Part shown: positions 14,607 to 21,621 of the stretch, piece after piece | Position numbering within the stretch: the first letter of the stretch is position 1 | Layout of the letters: each line of letters starts with the position of its first letter | Assembly (NCBI GenBank): GCA_002501695.1 | Contig: DANZ01000074.1 | Span: forward strand, 1 to 21,621 | DNA: 21,621 nt | Source: Methanolobus sp. UBA474 | GTDB taxonomy: Archaea > Halobacteriota > Methanosarcinia > Methanosarcinales > Methanosarcinaceae | Direction of reading: 5' to 3' | Translations under genes and position numbers: made by a program | The notes under the pieces: generated by a model | Told to the model about the DNA's origin: nothing | The model's input: only the letters and a program-made list of their open reading frames with translations | Database searches by the model: none

Positions 14607-17133
14607 TCCTGTGCAAAACATATACAGTTGCGAGAACCATTGAGACCACACCCAGCATCATGATGATGCCGGCAGAAGTGATCCCGGTCATCACAGTTTC
14701 CTCCATGGGGCCCTCATCTGCAATACCATCTGCAACCGTGTCAGCTGCGGACCTCAGAGAAACATCGGCCTCTTCTGTGGCCCGGGTTTCAGAGACTATG
14801 GCAAACGGAGAGAAACCAGACGTCCGGCTTTCGAAATATACATATTCGGCATCATCTCCTGTCACGTTAGCCGGAAGTGCACTCCAGGAACCGTCAGCAT
14901 ACCTGTAGAGCTTTACCGAAGCATTATCGATCTTATTTTCCTCAAGCCATGACTTTTCCACCTTGAAGCCTATGAGCAGGTTCCCGATGTCTACATTTTC
15001 CGGAGTGATAAAGCCGGTACTGCCAACCCAGATGTTCATCTGCTGGTAGACCACTCCCGGTGCATCTGCCTTTGCGAACGATGAACTGCCCTTCAGCACT
15101 TCAATGACAGCCTGTACCTTCCCTGAGTTCTTCAGGGCATCGAACCGGATGGATGTAATAGCATTGCCGTCCTCCTTAAACTCATACTTAATGTGTGAGC
15201 CTGCATTGACGAAGATACTCTGCACTTCCTTTACCTGAATGTTCTCGTACTTCTCGCCGGTGGTACCGCCACCTCCACCGCCGCCTCCGCTGCTTCTGCT
15301 GCCTGATGAAGTGGTTTTGGAGCTTTGCGGGCCGATCCGGAAACCGGTGCTGAATATCTCTGCATTGCCTGCAGTGTCTTCAACATATACCGACGCAGAA
15401 TGAGCACCTGCCGCCAGACCTGTGGCGTTGTATGCGACATAGGACCCGGTTATCGTTGCATTGGCACTGTCTGCGACCTCGACATTGTCAAATGTGAACA
15501 CGATGGTACTGGTATTGATACCTGTCCGGGCATCGCTATAGTTGAAGCGGATATCCACGGCTGCTGTGTCCTCGGCAAAAATATGGTCTTTTGAAGGCGT
15601 GACAGCTTCAAGAACAGGAGCGGTTCTGTCGATATTTATCACAATATCAGATGTTGCAGAGTTGACGTTCTTTGCAGCATCCTGTGCAACTGCTCTGATG
15701 GTGTAGTTCCCGTCTTTACTGATCGAGGAAAGGTCAAATTCGCCAAGCCAGAAGCCATCTTCCAGGTTCGCACTGACGGTTTTCACAATGTCGGAGCCGG
15801 ATAACAGAACAAGGCTGACAGTTGCTGCATCTCCTTGTGTGCCGGATTCGGAGACTTTGACCAGCAGGCCTGAACTGGCATATACCACCTTTCCGTGGGT
15901 CGCTGTCCCGGAAATATCGTTTATAACAACAGAAGGAGCTGTATTGTCAACAGTCACCTTCACATGCTCTGAGACAGGATGGCCTGAGGCACTCGTGATG
16001 AGCAGATCAAGGCTGTAGATACCACTTGGAAGCGGTTCTCCTGACTGATCTGCGGGATCCCATGTGAAAGTGTACTTTCCTGATGCAAGCTTCTCAGTGA
16101 TGTTCTCTGTGAGAACAGCAACGCCGTTGACATCCGTTACGGAGAATTCAGCAGTGACCGGATATGTATCAGTCAGGTTGATCGTTATATCTACAGGATT
16201 GCTGACACTTATGGCATTCACAAAGCCAGCCTGCAAGCTCTGCATCCTGCTTTTAACTGTCACGGTCCTGCTTGCTTCGGATGACCATTTATCCCTGTTA
16301 TCCTTTACTGAGAAATAGATAACATGGGTTCCGGCGGACAGGGATGATGTGGAGAAGGCAGCATCAGTGCTCAGCTCATTATCAATACCGGATCTCCACC
16401 TGTAGGCAGTAATGTTTCCATCAGTGTCACTGCCTGACCCGCTGAACGCAATGGCCTCACCTTCAAAGGCAGCTTCCGGATCAATAGAAACAATAGCAGC
16501 TGTAGGAATGGAATTCTCCCGGACCTCCAGATAGTCAATAGCCTTCTCTGACCAGTCACCATCCTTATCCATAGCCCTGAAGGAGATCGTGTGGTTGCCT
16601 ACAGGCAGGACTGAAATATATAAGGTCCTCCCGGTACACAGCCTGCGTTCTACAAGGTCTGAACGCCACTCGTGAGTGATAATGGCACTATCATTGTAAG
16701 TGATCAGACCTATCAGATCAACAGTCTCGCCTTTGATCGCAGGGTTGGGTCTGATGTAATCTATCTTAACTATGGGAATAGCATTTGCCACAGCATGGAT
16801 GTAATTCGTTCGTGTTAATGAATCCGAGCCGTTAGCATTGGTCACAGTCAGACTTACATTATAATCGCCTGCCACGGTGTAGCTATGCACCGGATCCTGC
16901 GCTTGTGCTGTAGAACCATCGCCAAAGTCCCACAGCCACGCAGTTGGATCTCCGGTGGAGGTGTCAGTGAAAATGACCTGCAGAGGGGTTTTACCGTTTA
17001 CGACATCAGCTGAGAAAGAGGCAACTGGATCCGAAGTTTCAACAGCGGAAACAGATACGGCACTTATACATAAGAACGAGATAATTACAATTAAGAGAAC
17101 AACTTTTATTTTTACTATGATACCACCACTCAA
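14596..17133 (-). CDS. Large cell-surface protein with PKD/Ig-like domains and a PGF-pre-PGF domain
   Basis: An 845-residue exported protein. A signal or anchor helix (about 8-30) is followed by a PKD domain with WDFGDG (68-73) and YNVSLTVTNANGSDS. Further Ig/PKD-like repeats include EWRSDL/DKDGDWSEKA (about 120-205) and RWRSGI/DNRDKWSSEA (about 210-295). Then come a FlgD-like Ig module (about 320-395, FTWDPADQSGEPLPSGIYSL) and Ig-like repeats to about 605. A Gly8 linker (near 610-622) leads to a PGF-pre-PGF-type domain (about 630-790, VGSTGFITPENVDIGNLLIGFKV divided by the usual spacing), a C-terminal membrane helix (about 818-838) and a basic tail HRKRS. No PGF sorting tripeptide is seen before the final helix, so it is probably anchored by that helix. 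The only start before the signal helix is TTG 17133, without a clear ribosome-binding site; the start is uncertain. Confidence 0.85.
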   Translation of the reverse strand: MSGGIIVKIKVVLLIVIISFLCISAVSVSAVETSDPVASFSADVVNGKTPLQVIFTDTSTGDPTAWLWDFGDGSTAQAQDPVHSYTVAGDYNVSLTVTNANGSDSLTRTNYIHAVANAIPIVKIDYIRPNPAIKGETVDLIGLITYNDSAIITHEWRSDLVERRLCTGRTLYISVLPVGNHTISFRAMDKDGDWSEKAIDYLEVRENSIPTAAIVSIDPEAAFEGEAIAFSGSGSDTDGNITAYRWRSGIDNELSTDAAFSTSSLSAGTHVIYFSVKDNRDKWSSEASRTVTVKSRMQSLQAGFVNAISVSNPVDITINLTDTYPVTAEFSVTDVNGVAVLTENITEKLASGKYTFTWDPADQSGEPLPSGIYSLDLLITSASGHPVSEHVKVTVDNTAPSVVINDISGTATHGKVVYASSGLLVKVSESGTQGDAATVSLVLLSGSDIVKTVSANLEDGFWLGEFDLSSISKDGNYTIRAVAQDAAKNVNSATSDIVINIDRTAPVLEAVTPSKDHIFAEDTAAVDIRFNYSDARTGINTSTIVFTFDNVEVADSANATITGSYVAYNATGLAAGAHSASVYVEDTAGNAEIFSTGFRIGPQSSKTTSSGSRSSGGGGGGGGTTGEKYENIQVKEVQSIFVNAGSHIKYEFKEDGNAITSIRFDALKNSGKVQAVIEVLKGSSSFAKADAPGVVYQQMNIWVGSTGFITPENVDIGNLLIGFKVEKSWLEENKIDNASVKLYRYADGSWSALPANVTGDDAEYVYFESRTSGFSPFAIVSETRATEEADVSLRSAADTVADGIADEGPMEETVMTGITSAGIIMMLGVVSMVLATVYVLHRKRS

Positions 17134-17160
17134 GTAAAATAAGAATCATTTGTAAATAAA

Positions 17161-17176
17161 AATGTTATGAAACATT
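17161..17176. repeat. Short palindrome upstream of the surface-protein gene
   Basis: AATGTT-ATGA-AACATT is a perfect 6-bp inverted repeat with a 4-nt spacer, lying 28-43 nt upstream of the TTG start and next to a TATA-like TTTTTATTTAC on the minus strand. It could be an operator; a chance match in AT-rich DNA is also possible. Confidence 0.3.
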
Positions 17177-17322
17177 GTTTAGTAACAAAAGATAGAGATT
17201 AGCGAGCAAGACAAAATAAAAGAAAACAGGAGTAATATCTAAAATAAATATGCCAAAGCGAGTACGAAGCTACCTGTTGCTACTTCCTGCTGCTCACCGA
17301 TGAGAACTAAAAGCTCTGCGGT

Positions 17323-18018
17323 TCAGCGGTTGGAGATATACTCCAGCATCGACCTGAACACTCTTAACCCGTCAGCAGAACCCAGCACTTCCTCAGATGC
17401 ACGCTCAGGATGTGGCATCATTCCAAGCACATTCTTTCTTTTGCTGACTATGCCGGCAATGTTCTCTCTGGAGCCGTTGGGATTTGCCTCGTCAGTGGCA
17501 TTACCGTTCCTGTCAACGTACCTGAAGACCACCTGGTCGTTCTTCTCCAGGGATGCAAGGGTAGGCTCGTCAGCATAGTAATTGCCTTCCATATGGGCAA
17601 TGGGGATACTGAGGATCTCTCCTTTGTGGAACATGGATGTAAAGGGCGTGTCAGTGGTCTCGACCCTCAGGTATGCGGGCTCGCACCTGAACTTAGGGTA
17701 ACTGTTGGTTGTAAGCGCACCGGCAAGCAGGCCGGACTCAGTGAGCACCTGGAAGCCGTTGCATATGCCAATAACGGGCTTACCTGCATCTGCCTGTTTC
17801 TTGACGGAGTTCATGATAGGGGTACGTGCGGCTATTGCGCCAGCCCGGAGGTAGTCACCGTAGGAGAAGCCACCCGGTATCACTACACCATCAAAGCGGT
17901 CAAGGTTCTCTTCCTTATACCAGACCAGCTCGGCATCAACGCCCATGACGTCCTTAAGGACGTGCATAATATCAAGGTCACAGTTGCTTCCGCCAAACTG
18001 GACAACGGCAATGCTCAT
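17323..18018 (-). CDS. purQ: Phosphoribosylformylglycinamidine synthase, glutaminase subunit PurQ
   Basis: The class I glutamine amidotransferase of FGAM synthase (PurSQL), feeding ammonia to PurL in step four of purine synthesis. It has 231 residues from ATG 18018. The triad is visible: Cys86 in GICNGFQVL, His203 and Glu205 in MMPHPERASE. The oxyanion-loop sequence VVIPGGFSYGDYLRAGAIAA and the start MSIAVVQFGGSNCD are typical. A longer frame begins upstream (18081) but its extra 21 residues lie inside purS and match nothing in the family. ATG 18018 overlaps the purS stop in ATGA, with GAGGG upstream. It is translationally coupled to purS; purL is not in the window. Confidence 0.96.
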   Translation of the reverse strand: MSIAVVQFGGSNCDLDIMHVLKDVMGVDAELVWYKEENLDRFDGVVIPGGFSYGDYLRAGAIAARTPIMNSVKKQADAGKPVIGICNGFQVLTESGLLAGALTTNSYPKFRCEPAYLRVETTDTPFTSMFHKGEILSIPIAHMEGNYYADEPTLASLEKNDQVVFRYVDRNGNATDEANPNGSRENIAGIVSKRKNVLGMMPHPERASEEVLGSADGLRVFRSMLEYISNR

Positions 18019-18266
18019 TCTATTTCCCTCAGGGATATGGAATAATTGTGGATAATTGGATTCGCTATCAGTTTCTGGCACATCTCTTCTACGTTTTCCC
18101 TTGCGCTGTGTATGTCACTTGCCTGGAGGACAATGGTATATTTCTTTGCGGTCCTGACACTGTCGGCCTCATAACCAAGGTGTTCCAGCGCTCTCTTGAC
18201 AGTTGTGCCTTCCGGATCGAGCATACCGGCCTTAAGTTCGATAATTACTTCAGCTTGATACTGCAT
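18015..18266 (-). CDS. purS: Phosphoribosylformylglycinamidine synthase subunit PurS
   Basis: The small structural subunit that joins PurQ and PurL in the FGAM synthase complex. 83 residues, the normal size, with the family pattern AEVIIELKAGMLDPEGTTVKR-type N-terminus (split here as AEVIIELKAGMLDPEG and TTVKRALEHLGY), RTAKKYTIVL and the C-terminal MCQKLIANPIIHNYSI. It starts at ATG 18266, with GAGG about 8-10 nt upstream. The stop overlaps the purQ start by 4 nt. A TATAAAG box 30 nt upstream suggests that the purSQ pair has its own promoter. Confidence 0.95.
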   Translation of the reverse strand: MQYQAEVIIELKAGMLDPEGTTVKRALEHLGYEADSVRTAKKYTIVLQASDIHSARENVEEMCQKLIANPIIHNYSISLREIE

Positions 18267-18295
18267 CTTCTATCCTCAGCTCTCTTTTGAATATG

Positions 18296-18302
18296 CTTTA
18301 TA
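18296..18302 (-). promoter_or_regulatory. Candidate TATA box of purSQ
   Basis: The minus strand reads TATAAAG, centred about 33 nt upstream of the purS ATG. This implies a very short leader. Upstream lies the 3' end of the phosphatidyltransferase gene. Confidence 0.45.
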
Positions 18303-18359
18303 GTGGATATCACGCTTTAATGCAGCACTTGATATTATAATCTTTGCCCCGGACAGTGC

Positions 18360-18971
18360 CTATGCCAGTGACCTCTTTGCATGCAACAGACGCTGCACAA
18401 CGGTCACATGAGTAAGTATCACTATGATCACAATAGCCAGGCCCAGCATACCTGTAAGGGCCCCTGCCACAAGTACCAGCAACCTCTCCGGCCTTTCAGC
18501 TATCCCTATATCCATTTTCTTCGCCCCCGCAGCCTCAGCCCGGGAGCGTGTATAGCTGACCAGATAGGAGCCGATGATGGCTATTACCGCCCACAGCCAC
18601 ATGGGGATCAGGAGAAAGTCGACCAGAATGATATTGCCTGATACGAGACCATAGATAATGCCCGCAAATATCATAGCATCTGCATACCGGTCGCAAACTG
18701 AGTCCAGCACTGCTCCAAAAGCGGTAGAAAGACCGTTCGCCCTGGCAACCGCACCGTCAAAAATATCAAAAAGGCCGCTCAGAAGGATAGTTAAAGCTCC
18801 CAGTATGAGAAAACCCCTGGCGAACTGAAATGCGGCAATAATGCTCACAAGCAGTCCTATCATGGTTAACGAATTGGGAGATAGAGGTATATTCCTGGCC
18901 AAAGGCAGGAACCATTTCCTGATATTGTCTTTTAGTGCGCCCAGCATATGATCCCATCCTGGTATTCTCAT
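18360..18971 (-). CDS. CDP-alcohol phosphatidyltransferase (archaeal phospholipid head-group synthase)
   Basis: An integral membrane enzyme that displaces CMP from a CDP-lipid with an alcohol or sugar phosphate. The 203-residue protein contains the complete signature D-G-x2-A-R-x8-G-x3-D-x3-D: Asp72-Gly73, Ala76-Arg77, Gly86, Asp90, Asp94, with Asp69 before it. About five hydrophobic segments follow. In Euryarchaeota such proteins make archaetidylinositol phosphate or archaetidylglycerol phosphate. The short N-terminus and NIPLSPNSLTMIGLLVS suggest the archaetidylinositol-phosphate type, but I cannot decide the alcohol. ATG 18971 lies about 24 nt from a TATATA box, so the mRNA may be leaderless. 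ATG 18947 (MLGALKD) is an alternative start. Confidence 0.85.
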   Translation of the reverse strand: MRIPGWDHMLGALKDNIRKWFLPLARNIPLSPNSLTMIGLLVSIIAAFQFARGFLILGALTILLSGLFDIFDGAVARANGLSTAFGAVLDSVCDRYADAMIFAGIIYGLVSGNIILVDFLLIPMWLWAVIAIIGSYLVSYTRSRAEAAGAKKMDIGIAERPERLLVLVAGALTGMLGLAIVIIVILTHVTVVQRLLHAKRSLA

Positions 18972-18991
18972 GCTCCATTTTATTCTATTAG

Positions 18992-18998
18992 TATATAT
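18992..18998 (-). promoter_or_regulatory. Candidate TATA box of the phosphatidyltransferase gene
   Basis: ATATATA on the minus strand is centred 24 nt from ATG 18971. With the standard archaeal spacing the transcript would begin at or next to the ATG, suggesting a leaderless message. Confidence 0.5.
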
Positions 18999-19193
18999 TC
19001 AATCTGCCATGGTCCTGACTCTGCAGGAACTGATTTCCTCATCATAATGATGGTGATTATATAAAATAGTATAGATATCATTATATACCAGACTGCCAAA
19101 CCAGCAAATGTACTACAGAAAACAGGACCCATTCTTCCCTTAGTTCCTGGAGTACTTTGTAATAAACATACATCCGGGCAGAGGCAATAATAA

Positions 19194-19577
19194 ATGAACA
19201 CCGAACGCAAGATAATCATATCAGAGAATGGAAAACTTGTTCTGAAGAAGATCACACTGGCATGTAAGGACGCCAGTGGAAAGGACATTTATCTCTTTGA
19301 GCCGGACAAAAAGAGCGAAAAGCAGGAAACCCTTTACGAGCGTATTGAGAATAATTTCCTGCGTATCGGTCTTCTCAAAAAAGTGGATATGTCAGCTTTA
19401 AGCAAAGAGGAGATCAACAATCTCATCTACAAAAAGCATGAGAAAGAGGATAGATTCCTTAAGGCCGGTGAAAGGCGTGGTTTCAACTTCGGCTCAGACA
19501 TGGACCCCGATGATATCCTGAGGTTCTACGTTTCCCTCACACCCGAGGAAAGGGTCAGCCTTAACTGCAAGCCATAA
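19194..19577 (+). CDS. Small charged protein of unknown function
   Basis: A 127-residue soluble protein that I do not recognise. It starts at ATG 19194 with GAGG about 10 nt upstream and two TATA-like tracts (near 19055-19065 and 19078-19086). The N-terminal third looks like a small beta domain (KIIISENGKLVLKKITLACKD broken by charged turns), followed by a Lys/Glu-rich helical middle (LSKEEINNLIYKKHEKEDRFL) and a C-terminal DMDPDDILRFYVSLTPEERVSL motif. There are two Cys (positions 24 and 125) and no zinc-finger spacing. It has no membrane helix. It is divergent from the phosphatidyltransferase gene and lies 230 bp before the asparagine-synthase-like gene. The codon use and sequence character resemble a real conserved gene. 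Confidence 0.75.
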   Translation: MNTERKIIISENGKLVLKKITLACKDASGKDIYLFEPDKKSEKQETLYERIENNFLRIGLLKKVDMSALSKEEINNLIYKKHEKEDRFLKAGERRGFNFGSDMDPDDILRFYVSLTPEERVSLNCKP

Positions 19578-19807
19578 AGTTCAAGCCGCAGGCCTGGCCG
19601 GGTATTTGCCTCAGGCTCCCTGTTTTCATTTCCTGCCTTTCTTATTTGGGAAGCTCGGTATTTTCTATTCAGTGTGCTCTGTGAACCAGTGCTCCCTTTA
19701 AGCTCAGTTGCAATTGGTTCCGGGTATCCTTCAAACCCTTATCTGCAAAACTTTTATGCCAATTGCCGCATATAGCCTCTCGAAACCATATACCATGAAG
19801 ACTGAAA

Positions 19808-21621
19808 ATGTGTGCGATTACAGGCTTTTTCAATATTGATAACTCCCCTGAGCTGGCCTTGAAGGCCCTGGCAAGCATGAGGAACAGAGGACTTGACTGC
19901 ATAGGGATCTGCGGAGCCGGATGGCTGGAGTATGGAGATGATGCCGACTGCCTGAGCCCGCATCCTGACACAGAACAGCATGTACTGGGTCACCGCCTGC
20001 ATTCCATGGTCAGTTTTGTACGCCAGCCCATAGTATGCAAAGGGAGGATCGTTGTCAACTGCGAGATATACAACTGGAGATATCTCGGGGAAAAGTATGG
20101 CATTGAGGCAGCAAATGATGCAGACATGCTCATAAGGCTGATAGAACTGAAACTTGAAGGTGGGACTGAAGGAAGAGAGAATGAGAATGCCAGTGTACCG
20201 GAGAATATCCCGGGATCAGTTGTCCTTCAAAAGCTGGACGAACTGCTTGCTGAAGTAGCAGGTGTTTATGCATTTGCGTACTGGCTTGGCGGTAAGGTCT
20301 ATATCGCAAGGGATATCCTGGGGATCAAGCCGCTATGGTACAGTACTGCCAGCGGGTTTGCGTTTGCCTCCGAGAAAAAAGCCCTTGTAGCTACAGGACG
20401 CACCGGCATCAAGGAGCTTAACCCGCGGGAAATGTTCAGCTACGACCTGCAGAGCAACTCCGTCACTCATTTTAACCGGAAGTTCTTCTCTATCCAGCCT
20501 GAGAACACAGGATCACTGGAAACTATAAAGGCAGATTTCCGCAGTCTTCTGGAAAGTGCCGTATCCATACGCTTCCCGGATGAACGGTTCGGCATACTGT
20601 TCTCAGGGGGACTGGATTCTACCGTGATAGCATGCCTGTGCAAACTGCTTGGAAAGCGGCCGGGGATCGATTTCACATGTTACACGGCCGGACTGAGCGA
20701 AGTACAGCTTCCCCCTGACGTTGAATATGCACAGAGGATGGCAGAAAAGCTTGGCCTTGACCTGAAGGTAAAGATGATCGGGCTTGAGGAAGTAGAAGAG
20801 TATCTCAGGACAGTTGTCCCGCTGGTTGAAGATACCAATGTTCCCAAGGTGGGTGTCGCCCTGACCATGTACGCGGCGTGCACCGCTGCAAGGGAGGACA
20901 GTATAAGGGTCATGTTCTCGGGTTCCGGAGCCGATGAATTGCTGGCAGGATATGACCGCCACAAACGCTCCACCGATATCAACAGGGACTGCTATGCGGA
21001 TATCCTGAAGATATACGAGAGGAACACCTACAGGGACGATGTGGTTTCGATGAACAATAATATCGAGCTGCGTGTGCCCTATCTGGACAAACGCTTTGTT
21101 GACTATTGCCTCAGGATCCCCGCCGGATACAAAATGCGTGGGGATCAGAACAAATGGATACTGCGTGAGACTGCCCGGGACCTTGGCCTTCCGCAGGAAC
21201 TGGCCCTGCGCAAAAAGCAGGCTGCCCAATATGGCAGCAGGTTTGACAAAGCAATTGGCAAACTGGCAAAGAGAGCAGGGCTTACCACAAAGACCGCATA
21301 CCTGAAGCAGTTCTACAACCAGCACAACCTCAGGCTGGGTGTGCTCTTCAGTTCAGGCAAGGACAGTAATTACGCAATGCACATCATGCAGGAGCAGAAC
21401 TACTCCATTGAATGCCTTATTACTATCAAGAGCCAGAATCCGGACTCCTACATGTTCCACACCCCCAATATCAGCCTGGCCAACCTGCAGGCAGAGGCCA
21501 TGGGCATCCCCCTTATCGAAGAGACCACCAGGGGAGAAAAGGAAACAGAGCTCGAGGACATGAGAAACGCCATCCTCAGAGCAAAACAAGAGTTCGGGAT
21601 AGAGGGGGTCGTCACGGGCGC
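19808..21621 (+). CDS. Asparagine-synthase-like protein fused to a diphthine-ammonia ligase (Dph6/DUF71) domain, 3' end beyond window
   Basis: One continuous frame of 604 codons without a stop, cut by the right edge. Domain 1 (2-200) is an Ntn glutaminase: ATG 19808 puts Cys2 directly after Met, as the nucleophile must be. Domain 2 (about 235-500) is an asparagine-synthetase ATP-PPi domain with SGGLDST (266-272), SGSGADELLAGYDRH (371-385) and ELRVPYLD. Domain 3 begins near 508 with LGVLFSSGKDSNYA (PP-loop SSGKDS 515-520), then MFHTPNISLANLQAEAMGIP and EGVVTGA, the start of a DUF71/Dph6 domain that amidates diphthine on EF2. Departures: NGEIYN is NCEIYN (Cys85), and the usual Glu of SGEGADE is Ser373, so normal asparagine synthesis is doubtful. 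The C-terminal AQYGSR segment recalls eukaryotic ASNSD1. The Shine-Dalgarno is weak; TTTTATG at 19752-19758 may be the TATA box. Confidence 0.85.
   Translation, partial: MCAITGFFNIDNSPELALKALASMRNRGLDCIGICGAGWLEYGDDADCLSPHPDTEQHVLGHRLHSMVSFVRQPIVCKGRIVVNCEIYNWRYLGEKYGIEAANDADMLIRLIELKLEGGTEGRENENASVPENIPGSVVLQKLDELLAEVAGVYAFAYWLGGKVYIARDILGIKPLWYSTASGFAFASEKKALVATGRTGIKELNPREMFSYDLQSNSVTHFNRKFFSIQPENTGSLETIKADFRSLLESAVSIRFPDERFGILFSGGLDSTVIACLCKLLGKRPGIDFTCYTAGLSEVQLPPDVEYAQRMAEKLGLDLKVKMIGLEEVEEYLRTVVPLVEDTNVPKVGVALTMYAACTAAREDSIRVMFSGSGADELLAGYDRHKRSTDINRDCYADILKIYERNTYRDDVVSMNNNIELRVPYLDKRFVDYCLRIPAGYKMRGDQNKWILRETARDLGLPQELALRKKQAAQYGSRFDKAIGKLAKRAGLTTKTAYLKQFYNQHNLRLGVLFSSGKDSNYAMHIMQEQNYSIECLITIKSQNPDSYMFHTPNISLANLQAEAMGIPLIEETTRGEKETELEDMRNAILRAKQEFGIEGVVTG

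Noticed and set aside
15264..15296. A run of GCC/ACC triplets that looks like a simple repeat.
   Set aside because: It encodes the poly-glycine linker of the surface protein and is not an independent repeat element.
18019..18081. A 21-codon N-terminal extension of purQ.
   Set aside because: It lies inside purS, has no family counterpart, and ATG 18018 gives the standard N-terminus and an ATGA overlap.
1..21621. CRISPR arrays, insertion sequences, transposases, integrases or attachment sites.
   Set aside because: No regularly spaced repeats, terminal inverted repeats or transposase/integrase motifs were seen on either strand; the tRNA 3' end has no visible duplicate nearby.

Overview
The window looks like chromosomal DNA of a methanogenic archaeon, most likely of the Methanosarcinales (Methanosarcinaceae-like). 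The basis is an FtsZ2-type FtsZ, a dihydropteroate-synthase-like protein of the methanopterin type, free-standing PheT, a separate PurS/PurQ pair, an intron-containing tRNA-Arg, a FlaI/FlaJ-like secretion ATPase and membrane platform, a PKD plus PGF-pre-PGF surface protein, TATA-box promoters with T-run terminators, and Shine-Dalgarno sequences of the GGAGGTGAT type. The genus is inference; no rRNA is present.

Layout. 1-2470, minus strand: the 5' part of a DHPS-like gene (running off the left edge) and ftsZ. 2471-2965: a regulatory intergenic region. 2966-7274, plus strand: a tight membrane cluster of a site-2 protease with two PDZ domains, a two-helix K+ channel with an RCK domain, a stand-alone RCK protein and a TauE/SafE-type permease, followed by an intron-bearing tRNA-Arg(TCG) at 7318-7415. 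7444-9066, minus: pheT. 9067-9480: an AT-rich spacer with a strong hairpin. 9481-14531, plus: a secretion ATPase gene whose N-terminal coding region is interrupted by an apparent +1 frameshift near 9778, a double-T2SSF membrane platform protein, and rnhB. 14596-18971, minus: a large PKD/PGF-pre-PGF surface protein, purQ and purS (4-nt overlap), and a CDP-alcohol phosphatidyltransferase. 19194 to the right edge, plus: a small charged protein that I do not recognise, then an open reading frame running off the edge in which an asparagine-synthase-like protein is fused in frame to an ATP-PPi domain of the diphthine-ammonia ligase (Dph6/DUF71) type.

How the genes fit together. Most are housekeeping: cofactor synthesis, division, tRNA charging, purine synthesis, lipid head-group transfer and RNA/DNA hybrid repair. 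Two modules look like functional units: the K+ channel/RCK pair, which is translationally coupled, and the ATPase/platform pair of a type IV pilus-like machine (no pilin is visible here). The most unusual object is the fusion at the right end. It would put a glutamine amidotransferase domain, an altered asparagine-synthetase domain and a diphthamide-type amidation domain in one chain, which suggests glutamine-derived ammonia for diphthamide formation. The asparagine-synthetase part departs from the canonical enzyme at two expected positions and resembles, from memory, the eukaryotic ASNSD1 family.
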